64,000 nt of DNA from Pantoea trifolii (GCF_024506435.1 NZ_JANIET010000001.1:1426001-1490000); one strand, 5' to 3'. Numbered from the stretch's first letter, positions 20,332 to 29,734 are shown. Program-made: numbers and translations. The notes: generated by a model from the letters alone, not told the origin.

Positions 20332-21054
20332 ATGACGCCGACTATCGATTTACTGTGCAGCCACCGTTCCATTCGCGCTTTTACCGAACAGGGCATTGAT
20401 GAGGCGCAACGCAGCGCCATTATTGCAGCGGCACAAGCGGCTTCGACCTCCAGCTTTTTGCAGTGCTCCTCGATTATTCGTATTACCGATCCCGCAAAGC
20501 GCGAGCAGCTGGTACAGCTGACCGGCGGCCAGCCTTGGGTCAGTGCAGCAGCGGAGTTTTGGGTGTTCTGCGCGGATTTCAATCGTCATCAGCAGATCTG
20601 CCCGGATGCGCAACTCGGGCGCGCTGAACAGCTGCTGCTCGGCTGCGTTGATACCGCGCTGATGGCGCAAAATGCCATGGTGGCGGCGGAATCGCTGGGC
20701 CTTGGCGGCGTATTCATTGGCGGGATTCGTAATAGCATCGCTGAAGTAACCGAGTTGCTGGAACTGCCGAAGTTTGTGCTGCCGCTGTTCGGCTTCTGCG
20801 TCGGTCATCCGGCTGATGCGCCGGACGTCAAGCCACGCATGCCGCAAGCGATGCTGGTGCATGAAAATCGTTATCAGCCCGTCGATAAAAAGGTGCTGGC
20901 ACAGTACGATGAGCAAATTACTGCCTATTATCAGCAACGTGATAGCAACCAGCGTTCCGAAACCTGGAGCCAGCTGATTCAACGCCTGATTATTAAAGAA
21001 ACGCGTCCCTTCATTCTGGATTACCTGCATCAGCAGGGCTGGGCGACGCGCTAA
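20332..21054 (+). CDS. nfsA: Oxygen-insensitive NADPH nitroreductase NfsA
   Basis: NfsA is a cytoplasmic FMN flavoprotein that reduces nitroaromatics and quinones by two-electron steps with NADPH. The 240-residue product starts [19 protein letters not shown], with the FMN-binding HRSIR motif, and has the [22 protein letters not shown] and [13 protein letters not shown] stretches typical of the family. It has the E. coli length. GGAGAGG lies 6 bases before the ATG. It sits between ybjC and rimK with short gaps, suggesting one transcript. Confidence 0.97.
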   Translation: MTPTIDLLCSHRSIRAFTEQGIDEAQRSAIIAAAQAASTSSFLQCSSIIRITDPAKREQLVQLTGGQPWVSAAAEFWVFCADFNRHQQICPDAQLGRAEQLLLGCVDTALMAQNAMVAAESLGLGGVFIGGIRNSIAEVTELLELPKFVLPLFGFCVGHPADAPDVKPRMPQAMLVHENRYQPVDKKVLAQYDEQITAYYQQRDSNQRSETWSQLIQRLIIKETRPFILDYLHQQGWATR

Positions 21055-21071
21055 GCACAAGGAACTTTGCA

Positions 21072-21974
21072 ATGAAAATGGCCATTCTCACCCGCGATGG
21101 ATCGATCTATTCGTGTAAGCGTCTGCGCGACGCTGCGGAGGAGCGTGGTCATCAGGTGCAGATCATCGATCCGCTCTCCTGCTACATGAACATCAATTCC
21201 GATTCACCGGCGGTGCACTATCGCGGCGAGACGCTGGGGCATTTTGATGCGGTGATCCCGCGCATCGGCACCGCCACCACCTTTTACGGCACCGCCGTGC
21301 TGCGCCAGTTTGAGGTGCGTGGCAGCTATCCCCTTAATGAATCGGTGGCCATTACCCGCGCGCGCGACAAGCTGCGCTCGCTGCAGCTGCTGGCGCGTGA
21401 GGGCATTGATATGCCGATCACCGGTTTTGCCTCGTCGCCGGATGATACCGATGACTTGATTGCGATGGTGGGCGGTGCGCCGCTGGTGGTGAAGCTGGTG
21501 GAAGGCACGCAGGGCATCGGTGTGGTGCTGGCGGAAACGCGCCAGGCGGCGGAGAGCGTGATCGACGCTTTTCGTGGCCTCAATGCGCATATTCTGGTGC
21601 AGGAGTTCATCAAGGAGGCGCAAGGGCGCGATATTCGCTGCCTGGTGATTGGCAATGAAGTGGTGGCAGCGATTGAGCGCGAGGCGAAAGAGGGCGATTT
21701 TCGCTCTAATCTGCATCGCGGCGGCAAAGCCCGCGCCGTGCACATCACCGATCAGGAGCGGGATGTCGCGGTAAAAGCCGCCAGCACGCTGGGGCTCGAG
21801 GTGGCGGGCGTGGATATCCTGCGCGCAAATCGTGGACCGCTGGTTATGGAGGTGAACGCCTCGCCCGGACTGGAAGGAATTGAGGGCATTACCGGATTAG
21901 ATATCGCCACCATGATGATCAAGTGGATTGAGCAGCACGCTTGCCCCGGCTATCGTCCTAAAACCGGCGGCTAA
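21072..21974 (+). CDS. rimK: Ribosomal protein bS6--L-glutamate ligase RimK
   Basis: RimK adds glutamate residues to the C-terminus of ribosomal protein S6, and purified enzyme can make poly-alpha-glutamate. The 300-residue protein has the RimK N-terminal domain (1-95) and an ATP-grasp fold with [15 protein letters not shown], the [20 protein letters not shown] strand and the metal ligands in [14 protein letters not shown]. Length and motifs match E. coli. It starts 18 bases after nfsA after CAAGGA. Confidence 0.97.
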   Translation: MKMAILTRDGSIYSCKRLRDAAEERGHQVQIIDPLSCYMNINSDSPAVHYRGETLGHFDAVIPRIGTATTFYGTAVLRQFEVRGSYPLNESVAITRARDKLRSLQLLAREGIDMPITGFASSPDDTDDLIAMVGGAPLVVKLVEGTQGIGVVLAETRQAAESVIDAFRGLNAHILVQEFIKEAQGRDIRCLVIGNEVVAAIEREAKEGDFRSNLHRGGKARAVHITDQERDVAVKAASTLGLEVAGVDILRANRGPLVMEVNASPGLEGIEGITGLDIATMMIKWIEQHACPGYRPKTGG

Positions 21975-22061
21975 CCCGCGCTTTTCAGCGGTTTTCGTGG
22001 CATCCAGATCGGTTTTTCCGTAAGCTAAGGCGCTCATTTCTTCACCCCACAGGATATTACG

Positions 22062-22541
22062 ATGGATTCACTGGTCGTTCCGGACATTGACGTGCTGCGT
22101 CGCTGGCTGGATCAACAAAATATCACCTGGTTTGAATGCGATGCCTGTCAGGCACTGCATCTGCCGCATATGCAGAATTTTGACGGGGTGTTTGATGCAA
22201 AAATTGACCTGGTGGATAACGTTATTCTCTTCTCCGCGCTGGCAGAAGTAAAACCGACGGCGCTGATTCCGCTGGTGGGCGATTTATCGCAGATCAACGC
22301 CAGCTCGCTCACCATTAAAGCCTTTGTTGATATTCAGGACGACAATCTGCCGAAGCTGATTGTCTGCCAGTCGATCAGTACCAGCGCCGGATTAACCTTC
22401 GGTCAGTTCTCCCACTTTATGAAGCAGAGTGAAGAGGGCGTTTCTATGGTGATCATGGAAGCCTTTGCTAACCACTTGCTGGTGGTCGAAGAAGAAGAGG
22501 AGCGACAACCCAGCTCCAGCAGCCACGCGATGCTGCACTAA
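22062..22541 (+). CDS. ybjN: YbjN family protein
   Basis: YbjN is a 159-residue cytoplasmic protein linked in E. coli and Erwinia to stress, motility and exopolysaccharide control; its biochemical role is unknown and the fold resembles type III secretion chaperones. Conserved segments WFECDACQALHLPHMQ and GLTFGQFSHFMKQSEEG are present. The C-terminal tail is acidic and then serine-rich (EEEEERQPSSSSH). The ATG follows CAGGATAT. It is followed by a strong terminator, so it is the end of its unit. Confidence 0.93.
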   Translation: MDSLVVPDIDVLRRWLDQQNITWFECDACQALHLPHMQNFDGVFDAKIDLVDNVILFSALAEVKPTALIPLVGDLSQINASSLTIKAFVDIQDDNLPKLIVCQSISTSAGLTFGQFSHFMKQSEEGVSMVIMEAFANHLLVVEEEEERQPSSSSHAMLH

Positions 22542-22556
22542 GTTCCCCGCCTCGCT

Positions 22557-22590
22557 AACTGCCGCTTTTTGCGGCAGTTTTCATTTTTGC
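22557..22590 (+). terminator. Terminator after ybjN
   Basis: ACTGCCGC and GCGGCAGT form an 8 bp stem with a TTTTT loop, followed by TTTCATTTTT, 16 bases after the stop. Confidence 0.9.
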
Positions 22591-22913
22591 CCCACCACTT
22601 TTTATTCTGCACTTTGCCCTTTATTGCCAGATATTAGTCGTGCTTTATGCCACTAACGCCAAACCCCATAGCAGAAACATGCATAACGTATCGCGAAAAG
22701 GCGTTTTTTAAGCTGGGATCTGGTGCAGGTGATGCGGGGGGGCTATTCTTGCGGGGCTGCTTGAGACGTGCAACCTCAGCGCAGGTATAGGTTTTTGCTA
22801 TTAAACTCCCGCTGAATATTGATTCATTGTGTGCCTGTGATTTAACAGAAAACGCAACGTCCGGATCGCCGTGTATGCAGCGTTGTGATGACCCGCTCAG
22901 GAGGAAGTAAAAC
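22591..22913 (+). promoter_or_regulatory. potFGHI promoter and leader region
   Basis: This region carries control of the putrescine operon. CTGG at 22720-22723 and TGC at 22733-22735 have sigma54 (-24/-12) spacing; E. coli potF is known to respond to NtrC, but the match outside the GG/GC core is weak. An ArgR-like box is at 22811-22828 and the ribosome site AGGAGGAA is just before the ATG. No coding sequence is supported in it. Confidence 0.45.
22811..22828. promoter_or_regulatory. ArgR-like box upstream of potF
   Basis: TGAATATTGATTCA matches the ARG-box core TGAATWWWWATTCA at 13 of 14 positions and is centred about 94 bases before the potF start. I did not see a good second box 21 bp away, so it would be a single half-operator. 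Confidence 0.55.
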
Positions 22914-24023
22914 ATGTTCAACCAACGTAAAAAATGGTTGTCAGGTGTGGTTGCTGGTGCATTGATGGCTGCGGCCGGCGGTGCGCAGGCCGAAGGTAGT
23001 ACGGTTCATGTGTATAACTGGTCCGATTATATCGCGGCGGATACCGTGCCGAACTTCGAAAAGCAGACCGGCGATAAAGTGGTTTATGACGTCTTTGACT
23101 CCAACGAAGTGTTGGAAGGCAAACTGATGGCCGGTAGCACCGGTTATGACGTGGTGGTGCCGTCGTCGAGCTTCCTCGCGCGTCAGCTGCAATCGGGCGT
23201 GTTCCAGGAGCTGGATAAGAGCAAGCTGCCGAACTACAAAAATCTTGATCCCGATCTGATGGCGAAAGTGGCCCAGCACGATCCGGGTAACAAATACGCG
23301 ATTCCTTATCTGTGGGGCACCACCGGCATCGGCTATAACGTCGATAAAGTGAAAGCCGCATTGGGCAAAGATGTGCCGCTGGATAGCTGGGATCTGGTGC
23401 TGAAACCAGAAAACCTGGAAAAACTGAAAGGTTGTGGCGTCTCCTTCCTTGATGCACCGGAAGAGATCTTCGCTACCGTGCTCAACTACCTGGGTAAAGA
23501 TCCAAACAGCTCTGACGCGAAAGATTACTCTGGCGCGGCGACCGATTTGCTGCTGAAACTGCGTCCAAACATCCGTTACTTCCACTCGTCGCAGTACATC
23601 AACGACCTGGCGAACGGCAACATCTGCGTGGCGATTGGCTGGTCGGGCGATATTCTGCAGGCGAAAGATCGTGCGGATAAAGCCAACAACGGCGTGCATC
23701 TGGGCTACATCGTGCCGAAGCAGGGCGCATTGGCGTTCTTCGACATGTTTGCGATTCCTAAAGACGCGAAAAATGTGGAAGGGGCGTATCAATTCCTCAA
23801 CTACATGATGGAACCCAAAGTCATCGCTGATGTTTCCAACAACATGAACTATGCCAACGGTAACAAAGCCTCGCTGCCGCTGATCAATGCGGACGTGCGC
23901 AACAATCCGGGCATCTTCCCAACGCCGGATGCCATGGCCAAACTGTTTGTGCTCAAGGTCCAGGATCCGAAACTGGATCGTGTGCGTACCCGTGCATGGA
24001 CTAAAGTAAAAAGTGGTAAGTAA
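22914..24023 (+). CDS. potF: Putrescine-binding periplasmic protein PotF
   Basis: PotF binds putrescine in the periplasm for the PotFGHI importer. The 369-residue product has a signal peptide (MFNQRKKWLSGVVAGALMAAAGGAQA) and the polyamine-binding motifs VYNWSDYI near residue 33, YDVVVPSSSF, the PYLWGTTGIGYN stretch and a WSGDI segment that lines the binding pocket in E. coli. Length is the same as E. coli PotF within one residue. It has a strong AGGAGGAA site. A hairpin after the gene probably lowers expression of the genes downstream. Confidence 0.97.
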   Translation: MFNQRKKWLSGVVAGALMAAAGGAQAEGSTVHVYNWSDYIAADTVPNFEKQTGDKVVYDVFDSNEVLEGKLMAGSTGYDVVVPSSSFLARQLQSGVFQELDKSKLPNYKNLDPDLMAKVAQHDPGNKYAIPYLWGTTGIGYNVDKVKAALGKDVPLDSWDLVLKPENLEKLKGCGVSFLDAPEEIFATVLNYLGKDPNSSDAKDYSGAATDLLLKLRPNIRYFHSSQYINDLANGNICVAIGWSGDILQAKDRADKANNGVHLGYIVPKQGALAFFDMFAIPKDAKNVEGAYQFLNYMMEPKVIADVSNNMNYANGNKASLPLINADVRNNPGIFPTPDAMAKLFVLKVQDPKLDRVRTRAWTKVKSGK

Positions 24024-24055
24024 TTCGTTCTGAACGATTATTGCCTGAAGACGAC

Positions 24056-24096
24056 AGCAGAGGCGCAGTGATGGCCTCTGTTGTGCCATTTTTAGC
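24056..24096 (+). other. Hairpin between potF and potG
   Basis: CAGAGGC (24058-24064) pairs with GCCTCTG (24074-24080), and a CATTTTTA stretch follows a few bases later. It may act as an attenuator or as 3' protection of the potF part of the message. Confidence 0.6.
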
Positions 24097-24137
24097 GGCT
24101 GGCTGTGCCGCGCGATTTTAGCGCCGGAGAAATGTTA

Positions 24138-25271
24138 GTGAACGACGCGATTCCCCGCCCCCCAAATAAAACGGCTAAGGCGATGACGCCGCTGCTGGAA
24201 ATTCGCAATCTGACCAAATCTTTTGACGGGCAGCACGCCGTGGATGATGTCAGTCTGACCATTTATAAAGGTGAGATTTTTGCGCTGCTGGGCGCATCCG
24301 GCTGTGGCAAATCGACCTTGCTGCGCATGCTGGCGGGATTCGAACCGCCAACCAGCGGCCAGATTGTGCTTGATGGCCAGGATCTCTCCCATGTTCCGCC
24401 GTATCAGCGCCCCATCAACATGATGTTCCAGTCCTACGCGCTGTTCCCGCACATGACGGTGGAGCAGAACATTGCCTTTGGCTTGAAGCAGGACAAACTG
24501 CCGAAGGGCGAAATCTCTAGCCGCGTCGAAGAGATGCTGTCGCTGGTGCACATGCAGGAGTTCGCAAAGCGCAAGCCGCATCAGCTCTCTGGCGGTCAGC
24601 GTCAGCGTGTGGCGCTGGCGCGTAGCCTGGCGAAACGTCCTAAGCTGCTGCTGCTCGACGAACCGATGGGCGCGCTGGATAAAAAACTGCGTGACCGCAT
24701 GCAGCATGAAGTGGTCGATATTCTCGAGCGTGTCGGCGCTACCTGCGTGATGGTAACGCACGATCAGGAAGAAGCGATGACCATGGCGGGCCGTATCGCC
24801 ATCATGAACCGTGGCAAATTCGTGCAGATTGGTGAGCCGGAAGAGATCTACGAGCATCCAACCAGCCGCTACAGCGCTGAGTTCATCGGTTCGGTGAATG
24901 TGTTTGAAGGCTTGCTGCGCGAACGCGGTGAGGACGCGCTGATCATTGATGCGCCGGGCTTAGTGCATCCGCTGAAAGTGCAGACCGATGTTTCCGTGGT
25001 GGATAACGTGCCGGTGCACGTGGCGCTCCGTCCGGAAAAAGTGATGTTGTGCGAAGAAGTCCCAGCCGATGGCTGCAACTTTGCCGTGGGTGAAGTGGTT
25101 CACATCGCCTATCTCGGCGACCTGTCGATTTATCACGTGCGTCTGCGCAGCGGCCAGATGATCAGCGCACAGTTGCAAAACGCCCATCGCTACCGCAAAG
25201 GCGCGCCAACGTGGGGCGATGAAGTGCGTCTCTGCTGGGACGCCGACAGCTGTGTGGTTCTGACGGTTTAA
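24138..25271 (+). CDS. potG: Putrescine ABC importer ATPase PotG (GTG start)
   Basis: PotG hydrolyses ATP to drive putrescine import. The 377-residue product has Walker A GASGCGKS near residue 52-59, signature LSGGQRQRV, Walker B LLLLDEPMGALD and a C-terminal TOBE domain. The start is decided by the ribosome site: GGAGA ends one base before an in-frame ATG at 24132 but 7 bases before a GTG at 24138, and the GTG gives the NDAIPRP start and the exact length of E. coli PotG. Confidence 0.95.
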   Translation: MNDAIPRPPNKTAKAMTPLLEIRNLTKSFDGQHAVDDVSLTIYKGEIFALLGASGCGKSTLLRMLAGFEPPTSGQIVLDGQDLSHVPPYQRPINMMFQSYALFPHMTVEQNIAFGLKQDKLPKGEISSRVEEMLSLVHMQEFAKRKPHQLSGGQRQRVALARSLAKRPKLLLLDEPMGALDKKLRDRMQHEVVDILERVGATCVMVTHDQEEAMTMAGRIAIMNRGKFVQIGEPEEIYEHPTSRYSAEFIGSVNVFEGLLRERGEDALIIDAPGLVHPLKVQTDVSVVDNVPVHVALRPEKVMLCEEVPADGCNFAVGEVVHIAYLGDLSIYHVRLRSGQMISAQLQNAHRYRKGAPTWGDEVRLCWDADSCVVLTV

Positions 25272-25280
25272 GGGGGCGAT

Positions 25281-26237
25281 ATGAGCCAGATTTCTCAACG
25301 CAGCAAGCCCGAAGTGGTGGGCACGCCGCTGCAGCGCTGGGCAACGCGCATTAAGATGCAGCATGGCCGTAAGCTGGTGATTGCCTTGCCGTATCTGTGG
25401 CTGATCCTGCTGTTCCTGCTGCCGTTCCTGATCGTACTGAAAATCAGTTTCGCCGATATTGCGCGCGCCATTCCGCCGTACACCGATTTGGTCACCTGGG
25501 CCGATGGCGAGCTCAATCTGGTGCTCAACCTCGGAAACTACTTCACACTGACCGACGATCCGCTGTATGCCGACGCGTATCTGACGTCGCTGAAAGTGGC
25601 GGGCATCTCCACCATTATCTGCCTGATGATCGGATATCCGCTGGCGTGGGCGGTGGCGCACAGCAAGCCGTCAATGCGCACTATTCTGCTGCTGCTGGTG
25701 ATCCTGCCGTCGTGGACCTCGTTTCTGGTGCGCGTATACGCGTGGATGGGCCTGCTCAACAACAACGGCATTCTTAACCGCTTCCTGATGTGGCTCGGCG
25801 TGATCGATCACCCGCTGGTGATCCTCTATACCAACACGGCGGTGTATATCGGTATCGTTTACTGCTATCTGCCGTTTATGGTGCTGCCAATTTATACCGC
25901 GCTGACGCGTATTGATTATTCGCTGGTGGAAGCCTCGCTGGATCTCGGCGCTCGTCCGTTGAAAACCTTCTTCAGCGTGATTGTGCCGCTGACCAAAGGC
26001 GGAATTATTGCCGGCTCGATGCTGGTGTTTATCCCGGCGGTCGGCGAGTACGTGATCCCGGAACTGCTCGGCGGTCCGGACAGCATCATGATTGGTCGTA
26101 TTTTGTGGCAGGAGTTCTTTAACAACCGTGATTGGCCGGTAGCGTCCGCGCTGGCGGTGATCATCCTGTTGATTCTGATATTGCCGATTATCTGGTTCCA
26201 CAAGCACCAGAACCGTGACGTGGGAGAGAAAGAATGA
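25281..26237 (+). CDS. potH: Putrescine ABC importer permease PotH
   Basis: PotH is one of two inner-membrane permeases of the putrescine importer. The 318-residue protein has about six membrane helices after a basic N-terminus and the EAA loop YSLVEASLDLGARPLKTFFSVIVPLTKGG near residues 214-240. It is 9 bases from potG with an AAGGGGG site, and its stop overlaps the start of potI in an ATGA, which suggests coupled translation. Confidence 0.97.
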   Translation: MSQISQRSKPEVVGTPLQRWATRIKMQHGRKLVIALPYLWLILLFLLPFLIVLKISFADIARAIPPYTDLVTWADGELNLVLNLGNYFTLTDDPLYADAYLTSLKVAGISTIICLMIGYPLAWAVAHSKPSMRTILLLLVILPSWTSFLVRVYAWMGLLNNNGILNRFLMWLGVIDHPLVILYTNTAVYIGIVYCYLPFMVLPIYTALTRIDYSLVEASLDLGARPLKTFFSVIVPLTKGGIIAGSMLVFIPAVGEYVIPELLGGPDSIMIGRILWQEFFNNRDWPVASALAVIILLILILPIIWFHKHQNRDVGEKE

Positions 26238-27079
26238 GCCAGTTACCGACCATTCGCTCTCCGTGGCGCACCGTGATTCTGGTGCTGTGCTTTATGTTCC
26301 TGTACGCGCCGATGCTGCTGCTGGTGGTTTACTCCTTCAACAGTTCGCCGCTGGTCACGGTGTGGGAGAACTTCTCGTTCCACTGGTACAAGGTGCTGTT
26401 CCAGGATCAGGCGATGCTGGATGCGGTGGGTCTCAGCCTGACCATCGCCGCGCTCTCCGCCACCATGGCGGTGGTGCTTGGCACCATGGCGGCGGTGGTG
26501 ATTGTGCGCTTTGGTCGCTTCCGTGGGCATAACGGTTTCGCCTTTATGCTGACGGCGCCGCTGGTAATGCCCGATGTGATCACCGGTTTATCGTTGCTGC
26601 TGCTGTTCGTGGCGATGGGTAATACCTTTGGCTGGCCGAGCGATCGCGGCATGCTGACCATCTGGCTGGCGCACGTGACCTTCTGTACCGCTTACGTGGC
26701 GGTGGTGATTAACTCGCGTCTGCGTGAGTTGGATCGCTCGATTGAAGAGGCGGCGATGGATCTCGGCGCAACGCCGGTGAAAGTATTCTTCGTGATCACC
26801 GTACCGATGATCGCGCCCGCTATCGTTACCGGCTGGCTGCTGGCGTTTACCTTGTCGCTGGATGATTTGGTGATAGCCAGCTTCGTGACCGGCCCAGGCG
26901 CGACCACCTTGCCGATGGCGATTTTCGCTACCGTGCGTCGTGGCGTGAATCCGGAGATCAACGCCTTAGCCTCGCTGATTCTGTTTGTCGTCGGTTTAGT
27001 CGGTTTTATCGCCTGGCGCTTTATGGCGCACGAAGAAAAGCAGCGTTTACGCGATATTCAGAAAGCAAAACGTGGCTGA
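26234..27079 (+). CDS. potI: Putrescine ABC importer permease PotI
   Basis: PotI pairs with PotH to form the putrescine channel. The 281-residue protein has about six membrane helices and the EAA loop RSIEEAAMDLGATPVKVFFVITVPMIAPA. The ATG overlaps the potH stop by four bases, and GGGAGAGAAAG in the end of potH supplies the ribosome site. It is the last gene of the operon; repeated palindromes follow. Confidence 0.97.
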   Translation: MSQLPTIRSPWRTVILVLCFMFLYAPMLLLVVYSFNSSPLVTVWENFSFHWYKVLFQDQAMLDAVGLSLTIAALSATMAVVLGTMAAVVIVRFGRFRGHNGFAFMLTAPLVMPDVITGLSLLLLFVAMGNTFGWPSDRGMLTIWLAHVTFCTAYVAVVINSRLRELDRSIEEAAMDLGATPVKVFFVITVPMIAPAIVTGWLLAFTLSLDDLVIASFVTGPGATTLPMAIFATVRRGVNPEINALASLILFVVGLVGFIAWRFMAHEEKQRLRDIQKAKRG

Positions 27080-27092
27080 ACGCCGTAACATT

Positions 27093-27146
27093 AAGGTCGC
27101 CATTAATGGCGACCCTACGTCGTAGGGTGCGCATTTATGCGCACCT
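27093..27146. repeat. Pair of head-to-head palindromes between potI and ybjO
   Basis: The first unit is GGTCGCCATTAATGGCGACC followed by CTACG (27095-27119). The second is CGTAGG followed by GTGCGCATTTATGCGCACC (27121-27145). The two share a mirrored CCCTACGTCGTAGGG centre, so the whole can fold into two adjacent hairpins, like the paired REP units of other enterobacteria. The gene order suggests it also blocks 3' decay of the pot message. Confidence 0.9.
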
Positions 27147-27164
27147 CAGTTACGGAGCAATACC

Positions 27165-27632
27165 ATGTCGGAAACCCTGAAAAACGGTTCAATGATTAAC
27201 GCTACGCCGGTGCCGGTGATGGTCGCAGGCTGCGCCATCATCATTACGCGCTGCCTCAGCGTGTTGCTGCTGGCCAACGAACTGGGTTACGACGAACTTG
27301 CCAATTTCGTGCATCGCAGCGCGCAAGCCTGGGATTCCACCCTGATCTTTATCGCCAGCCAGCTGATTTTCCTGTTTGAACTGCGCTGCGCCTTTACCCT
27401 GATGCGCGGCAATAATCGTGGGCGCTGGGGCTATGTCGCGACGCAAATCATTGTGCTGATCTACATGTTGATGGCATCGGTGGGCTGGATCTACCCGGAA
27501 ATTTTCAGTATCCCTGGCGAAAGCAATGCGCAGATCATTCATCACACGCTGCTGCAAAAGCTGCCGGATGTGCTGGTGTTAGCGCTGCTGTTTGTGCCCG
27601 CCAGCAGTCGCGCTTTTTTCCGCCACCGGTGA
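27165..27632 (+). CDS. ybjO: DUF2593 inner membrane protein YbjO
   Basis: YbjO is a 155-residue membrane protein of unknown function with about four hydrophobic helices. Position between potI and rlmC, length and the stretches AGCAIIITRCLSVLLLANELGYDELANFVHRS and LIFLFELRCAFTLMRG agree with E. coli YbjO. The start follows TACGGAGCAA. It is separated from potI by the paired palindromes, so it may have its own promoter. Confidence 0.9.
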   Translation: MSETLKNGSMINATPVPVMVAGCAIIITRCLSVLLLANELGYDELANFVHRSAQAWDSTLIFIASQLIFLFELRCAFTLMRGNNRGRWGYVATQIIVLIYMLMASVGWIYPEIFSIPGESNAQIIHHTLLQKLPDVLVLALLFVPASSRAFFRHR

Positions 27633-27680
27633 TACAATCGCCCCCCATTTTTTCTCCCGATTTTGAATACAGGCATTTGC

Positions 27681-28817
27681 ATGCATTGCGCGCTTTATGA
27701 TGCCGGTCGCTGTCGTTCGTGCCAGTGGCTGGAAAAACCCTATCCGCAACAGCTCAACGACAAGCAGTCGCTGCTGGAACAACTGCTGGCTGAGAGGCCG
27801 GTAGGCGAATGGCTGCCGCCGGTGCAATCCGCGCAGCAAGGGTTTCGTAATAAAGCCAAAATGGTGGTGAGCGGTAGCGTGGAGCGGCCGATTTTCGGCA
27901 TGGTGGCGCGCGACGGTGAACCGGTCGATCTCTGCGCTTGTCCGCTCTATCCCGAGAGCTTCAGCGCGGTGTTCACACTACTCAAGCCCTTTATCGCCCG
28001 CGCGGGTTTAACGCCGTATAACGTGGCGCGCAAACGCGGTGAGCTGAAGTTCCTGTTGCTGACGGAGAGTACGCAGGGCGGCATGATGCTGCGTTTTGTG
28101 CTGCGTTCCACTAGCAAGCTGCAGCAGCTGCGCGATGCCTTGCCGTGGCTGCAACAGCAGCTGCCGCAGCTGAAGGTGATCTCCGCCAATATTCAGCCGG
28201 TGCATATGGCGATTCTTGAAGGCGATGAGGAGATTGCGCTGACGCCGGATCAGGCGCTGGCGGAGCGCTTTAATCAGGTGCCGCTCTATATTCGTCCGCA
28301 AAGCTTCTTCCAGACCAATCCACAGGTTGCCGCCGATCTCTACGCCACCGCGCGCGATTGGGTCGCGCAGTTGCCGGTTAGCAGCATGTGGGATCTGTTT
28401 TGTGGCGTTGGGGGATTTGGCCTGCACTGCGCCACGCCAGAGATGCAGCTGACCGGCATCGAAATCAATGCTGAAGCCATCGCCTGTGCGCAGCAGTCGG
28501 CGCAGCAGCTTGGATTAGAAAAAGTGAGTTTTGCCGCGCTGGATTCCACGCAGTTCGCCACGTCGCGGGAAGCGGTGCCGCAGCTGGTGCTGGTGAATCC
28601 GCCGCGTCGCGGTATCGGCGCGGAGTTGTGTGCTTATCTCAGTGAGATGGCACCCGATTACATTCTCTATTCCAGCTGCAATCCCACCAGCATGGCGCAG
28701 GATATTGCGCGTCTGGCGGAGTATGACGTGAGCCGCGTGCAGCTGTTCGACATGTTCCCGCATACCGCGCATTTTGAAGTGCTGTGTTTGTTAAGCAAGA
28801 AGGGCGGAACAGCGTAG
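27681..28817 (+). CDS. rlmC: 23S rRNA (uracil(747)-C(5))-methyltransferase RlmC
   Basis: RlmC methylates U747 of 23S rRNA to 5-methyluridine using SAM. The 378-residue protein has the 4Fe-4S ligands C3, C11 and C14 in [14 protein letters not shown] plus C86/C88 in DLCACPL, the SAM motif [13 protein letters not shown], the NPPRRG motif and the catalytic cysteine in YSSCNP. I chose the ATG at 27681, which equals the E. coli start, over a TTG at 27663. The ribosome site is weak. It is convergent with artJ. Confidence 0.97.
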   Translation: MHCALYDAGRCRSCQWLEKPYPQQLNDKQSLLEQLLAERPVGEWLPPVQSAQQGFRNKAKMVVSGSVERPIFGMVARDGEPVDLCACPLYPESFSAVFTLLKPFIARAGLTPYNVARKRGELKFLLLTESTQGGMMLRFVLRSTSKLQQLRDALPWLQQQLPQLKVISANIQPVHMAILEGDEEIALTPDQALAERFNQVPLYIRPQSFFQTNPQVAADLYATARDWVAQLPVSSMWDLFCGVGGFGLHCATPEMQLTGIEINAEAIACAQQSAQQLGLEKVSFAALDSTQFATSREAVPQLVLVNPPRRGIGAELCAYLSEMAPDYILYSSCNPTSMAQDIARLAEYDVSRVQLFDMFPHTAHFEVLCLLSKKGGTA

Positions 28818-28879
28818 CGTTCACCGGAACGGAGGACGTGCAGAACCTGTCTGGCGCCCGCCACGCTATCCCATAATGC

Positions 28880-29611
28880 TTATTCCGGGAACCACTTCTG
28901 ATTGATTTGCTGCCAGGTGCCGTTGGCTTTAAGCGCGACTAACGCGCTGTTCAGCTCATTCAGCAGCGGTTCATTGCCTTTGCGTACCGCAATGCCTAAA
29001 CCGGTGCCAAAGAAGTCGGTATCGGTGATGTGCTCGCCGACCGCACTAAGATCGTCATTGGCCTTCAGCCACTGATTCACCACCGCCGTATCACCAAACA
29101 CGCCATTCAGCCGACCGTTTTTCAGATCGAGAATCGCGTTCTGATAGCTGTCATACGCCACCGCAATCACCTCCGGGTGTTTCTCCAGCAGGTATTTCTG
29201 ATGCGTGGTGCCGTTCTCAACGCCAACACGTTTGCCTTTCAGCTGGCTGAAGTCGGTGAACTGGCCTTTATGCGCAATCACAATCGCCGAGTTAGCATAG
29301 TAAGGCTGGGTGAAATCGACCTGCTTGCTGCGATCGGCGGTGATATCCATGCCGGAAATGACCGCGTCGTAGCGACGGAATTTCAGCGACGGAATCAGGC
29401 TATCGAAGGCGTTGTTGGTGAAAGTGCAATCCGCTTTCATCTGCTGACACAGTGCTTTTGCCAAATCGATATCGAAGCCAACGATTTGGTTGTCGTGATC
29501 AAGGGATTCGAACGGGGGATAAGTTGCGGAAGAGGCGAAGCGGATTTTTTCAGCCGCATAAGCATTCATTGCCAGAGTTGCCAGCGCAGCAGCAACAATC
29601 CATTTTTTCAT
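28880..29611 (-). CDS. artJ: Arginine-binding periplasmic protein ArtJ
   Basis: ArtJ is the arginine-specific periplasmic receptor of the Art importer. The 243-residue product has a signal peptide (MKKWIVAAALATLAMNAYA) and the SBP_bac_3 motifs YPPFESLDHDNQIVGFDIDLAKAL and RVGVENGTTHQKYLLEKHP. The ATG at 29611 follows AGGAGTTAC; an ATG seven codons earlier would spoil the signal peptide. It has its own promoter with ArgR boxes, separate from artPIQM. The high similarity to ArtI shows the two arose by duplication. Confidence 0.96.
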   Translation of the reverse strand: MKKWIVAAALATLAMNAYAAEKIRFASSATYPPFESLDHDNQIVGFDIDLAKALCQQMKADCTFTNNAFDSLIPSLKFRRYDAVISGMDITADRSKQVDFTQPYYANSAIVIAHKGQFTDFSQLKGKRVGVENGTTHQKYLLEKHPEVIAVAYDSYQNAILDLKNGRLNGVFGDTAVVNQWLKANDDLSAVGEHITDTDFFGTGLGIAVRKGNEPLLNELNSALVALKANGTWQQINQKWFPE

Positions 29612-29665
29612 TATGTAACTCCTGTAAACCATGCCAGATACGGAACGGGTTACACGATGCCAGTT

Positions 29666-29704
29666 AATGAATTTATATGCAATATTTTTGCTTATTAATT
29701 TAAA
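29666..29704 (-). promoter_or_regulatory. Tandem ArgR boxes upstream of artJ
   Basis: TGAATTTATATGCA (from 29668) matches the ARG-box core TGAATWWWWATTCA at 13 of 14, and TGCTTATTAATTTA (from 29689) at 11 of 14. The two start exactly 21 bp apart, the usual spacing of paired ARG boxes. Arginine-ArgR repression of artJ is known in E. coli. Confidence 0.8.
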
Positions 29705-29734
29705 TGGAAACAGGCGCCGTTTCAGGCGCCTGTT
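29703..29734 (-). terminator. Terminator of the artPIQM operon
   Basis: CAGGCGCC and GGCGCCTG form an 8 bp stem with a 6-base loop just after artM. On the minus strand TTTCCATTT follows. It also insulates the artJ promoter. Confidence 0.8.

Noticed and set aside
22941..24089. 382-codon open frame antisense to potF
   Set aside because: It mirrors potF codon phase in a GC-rich third-position genome. The translation is rich in His, Arg and Gln without any family motif, and PotF is certain on the other strand.
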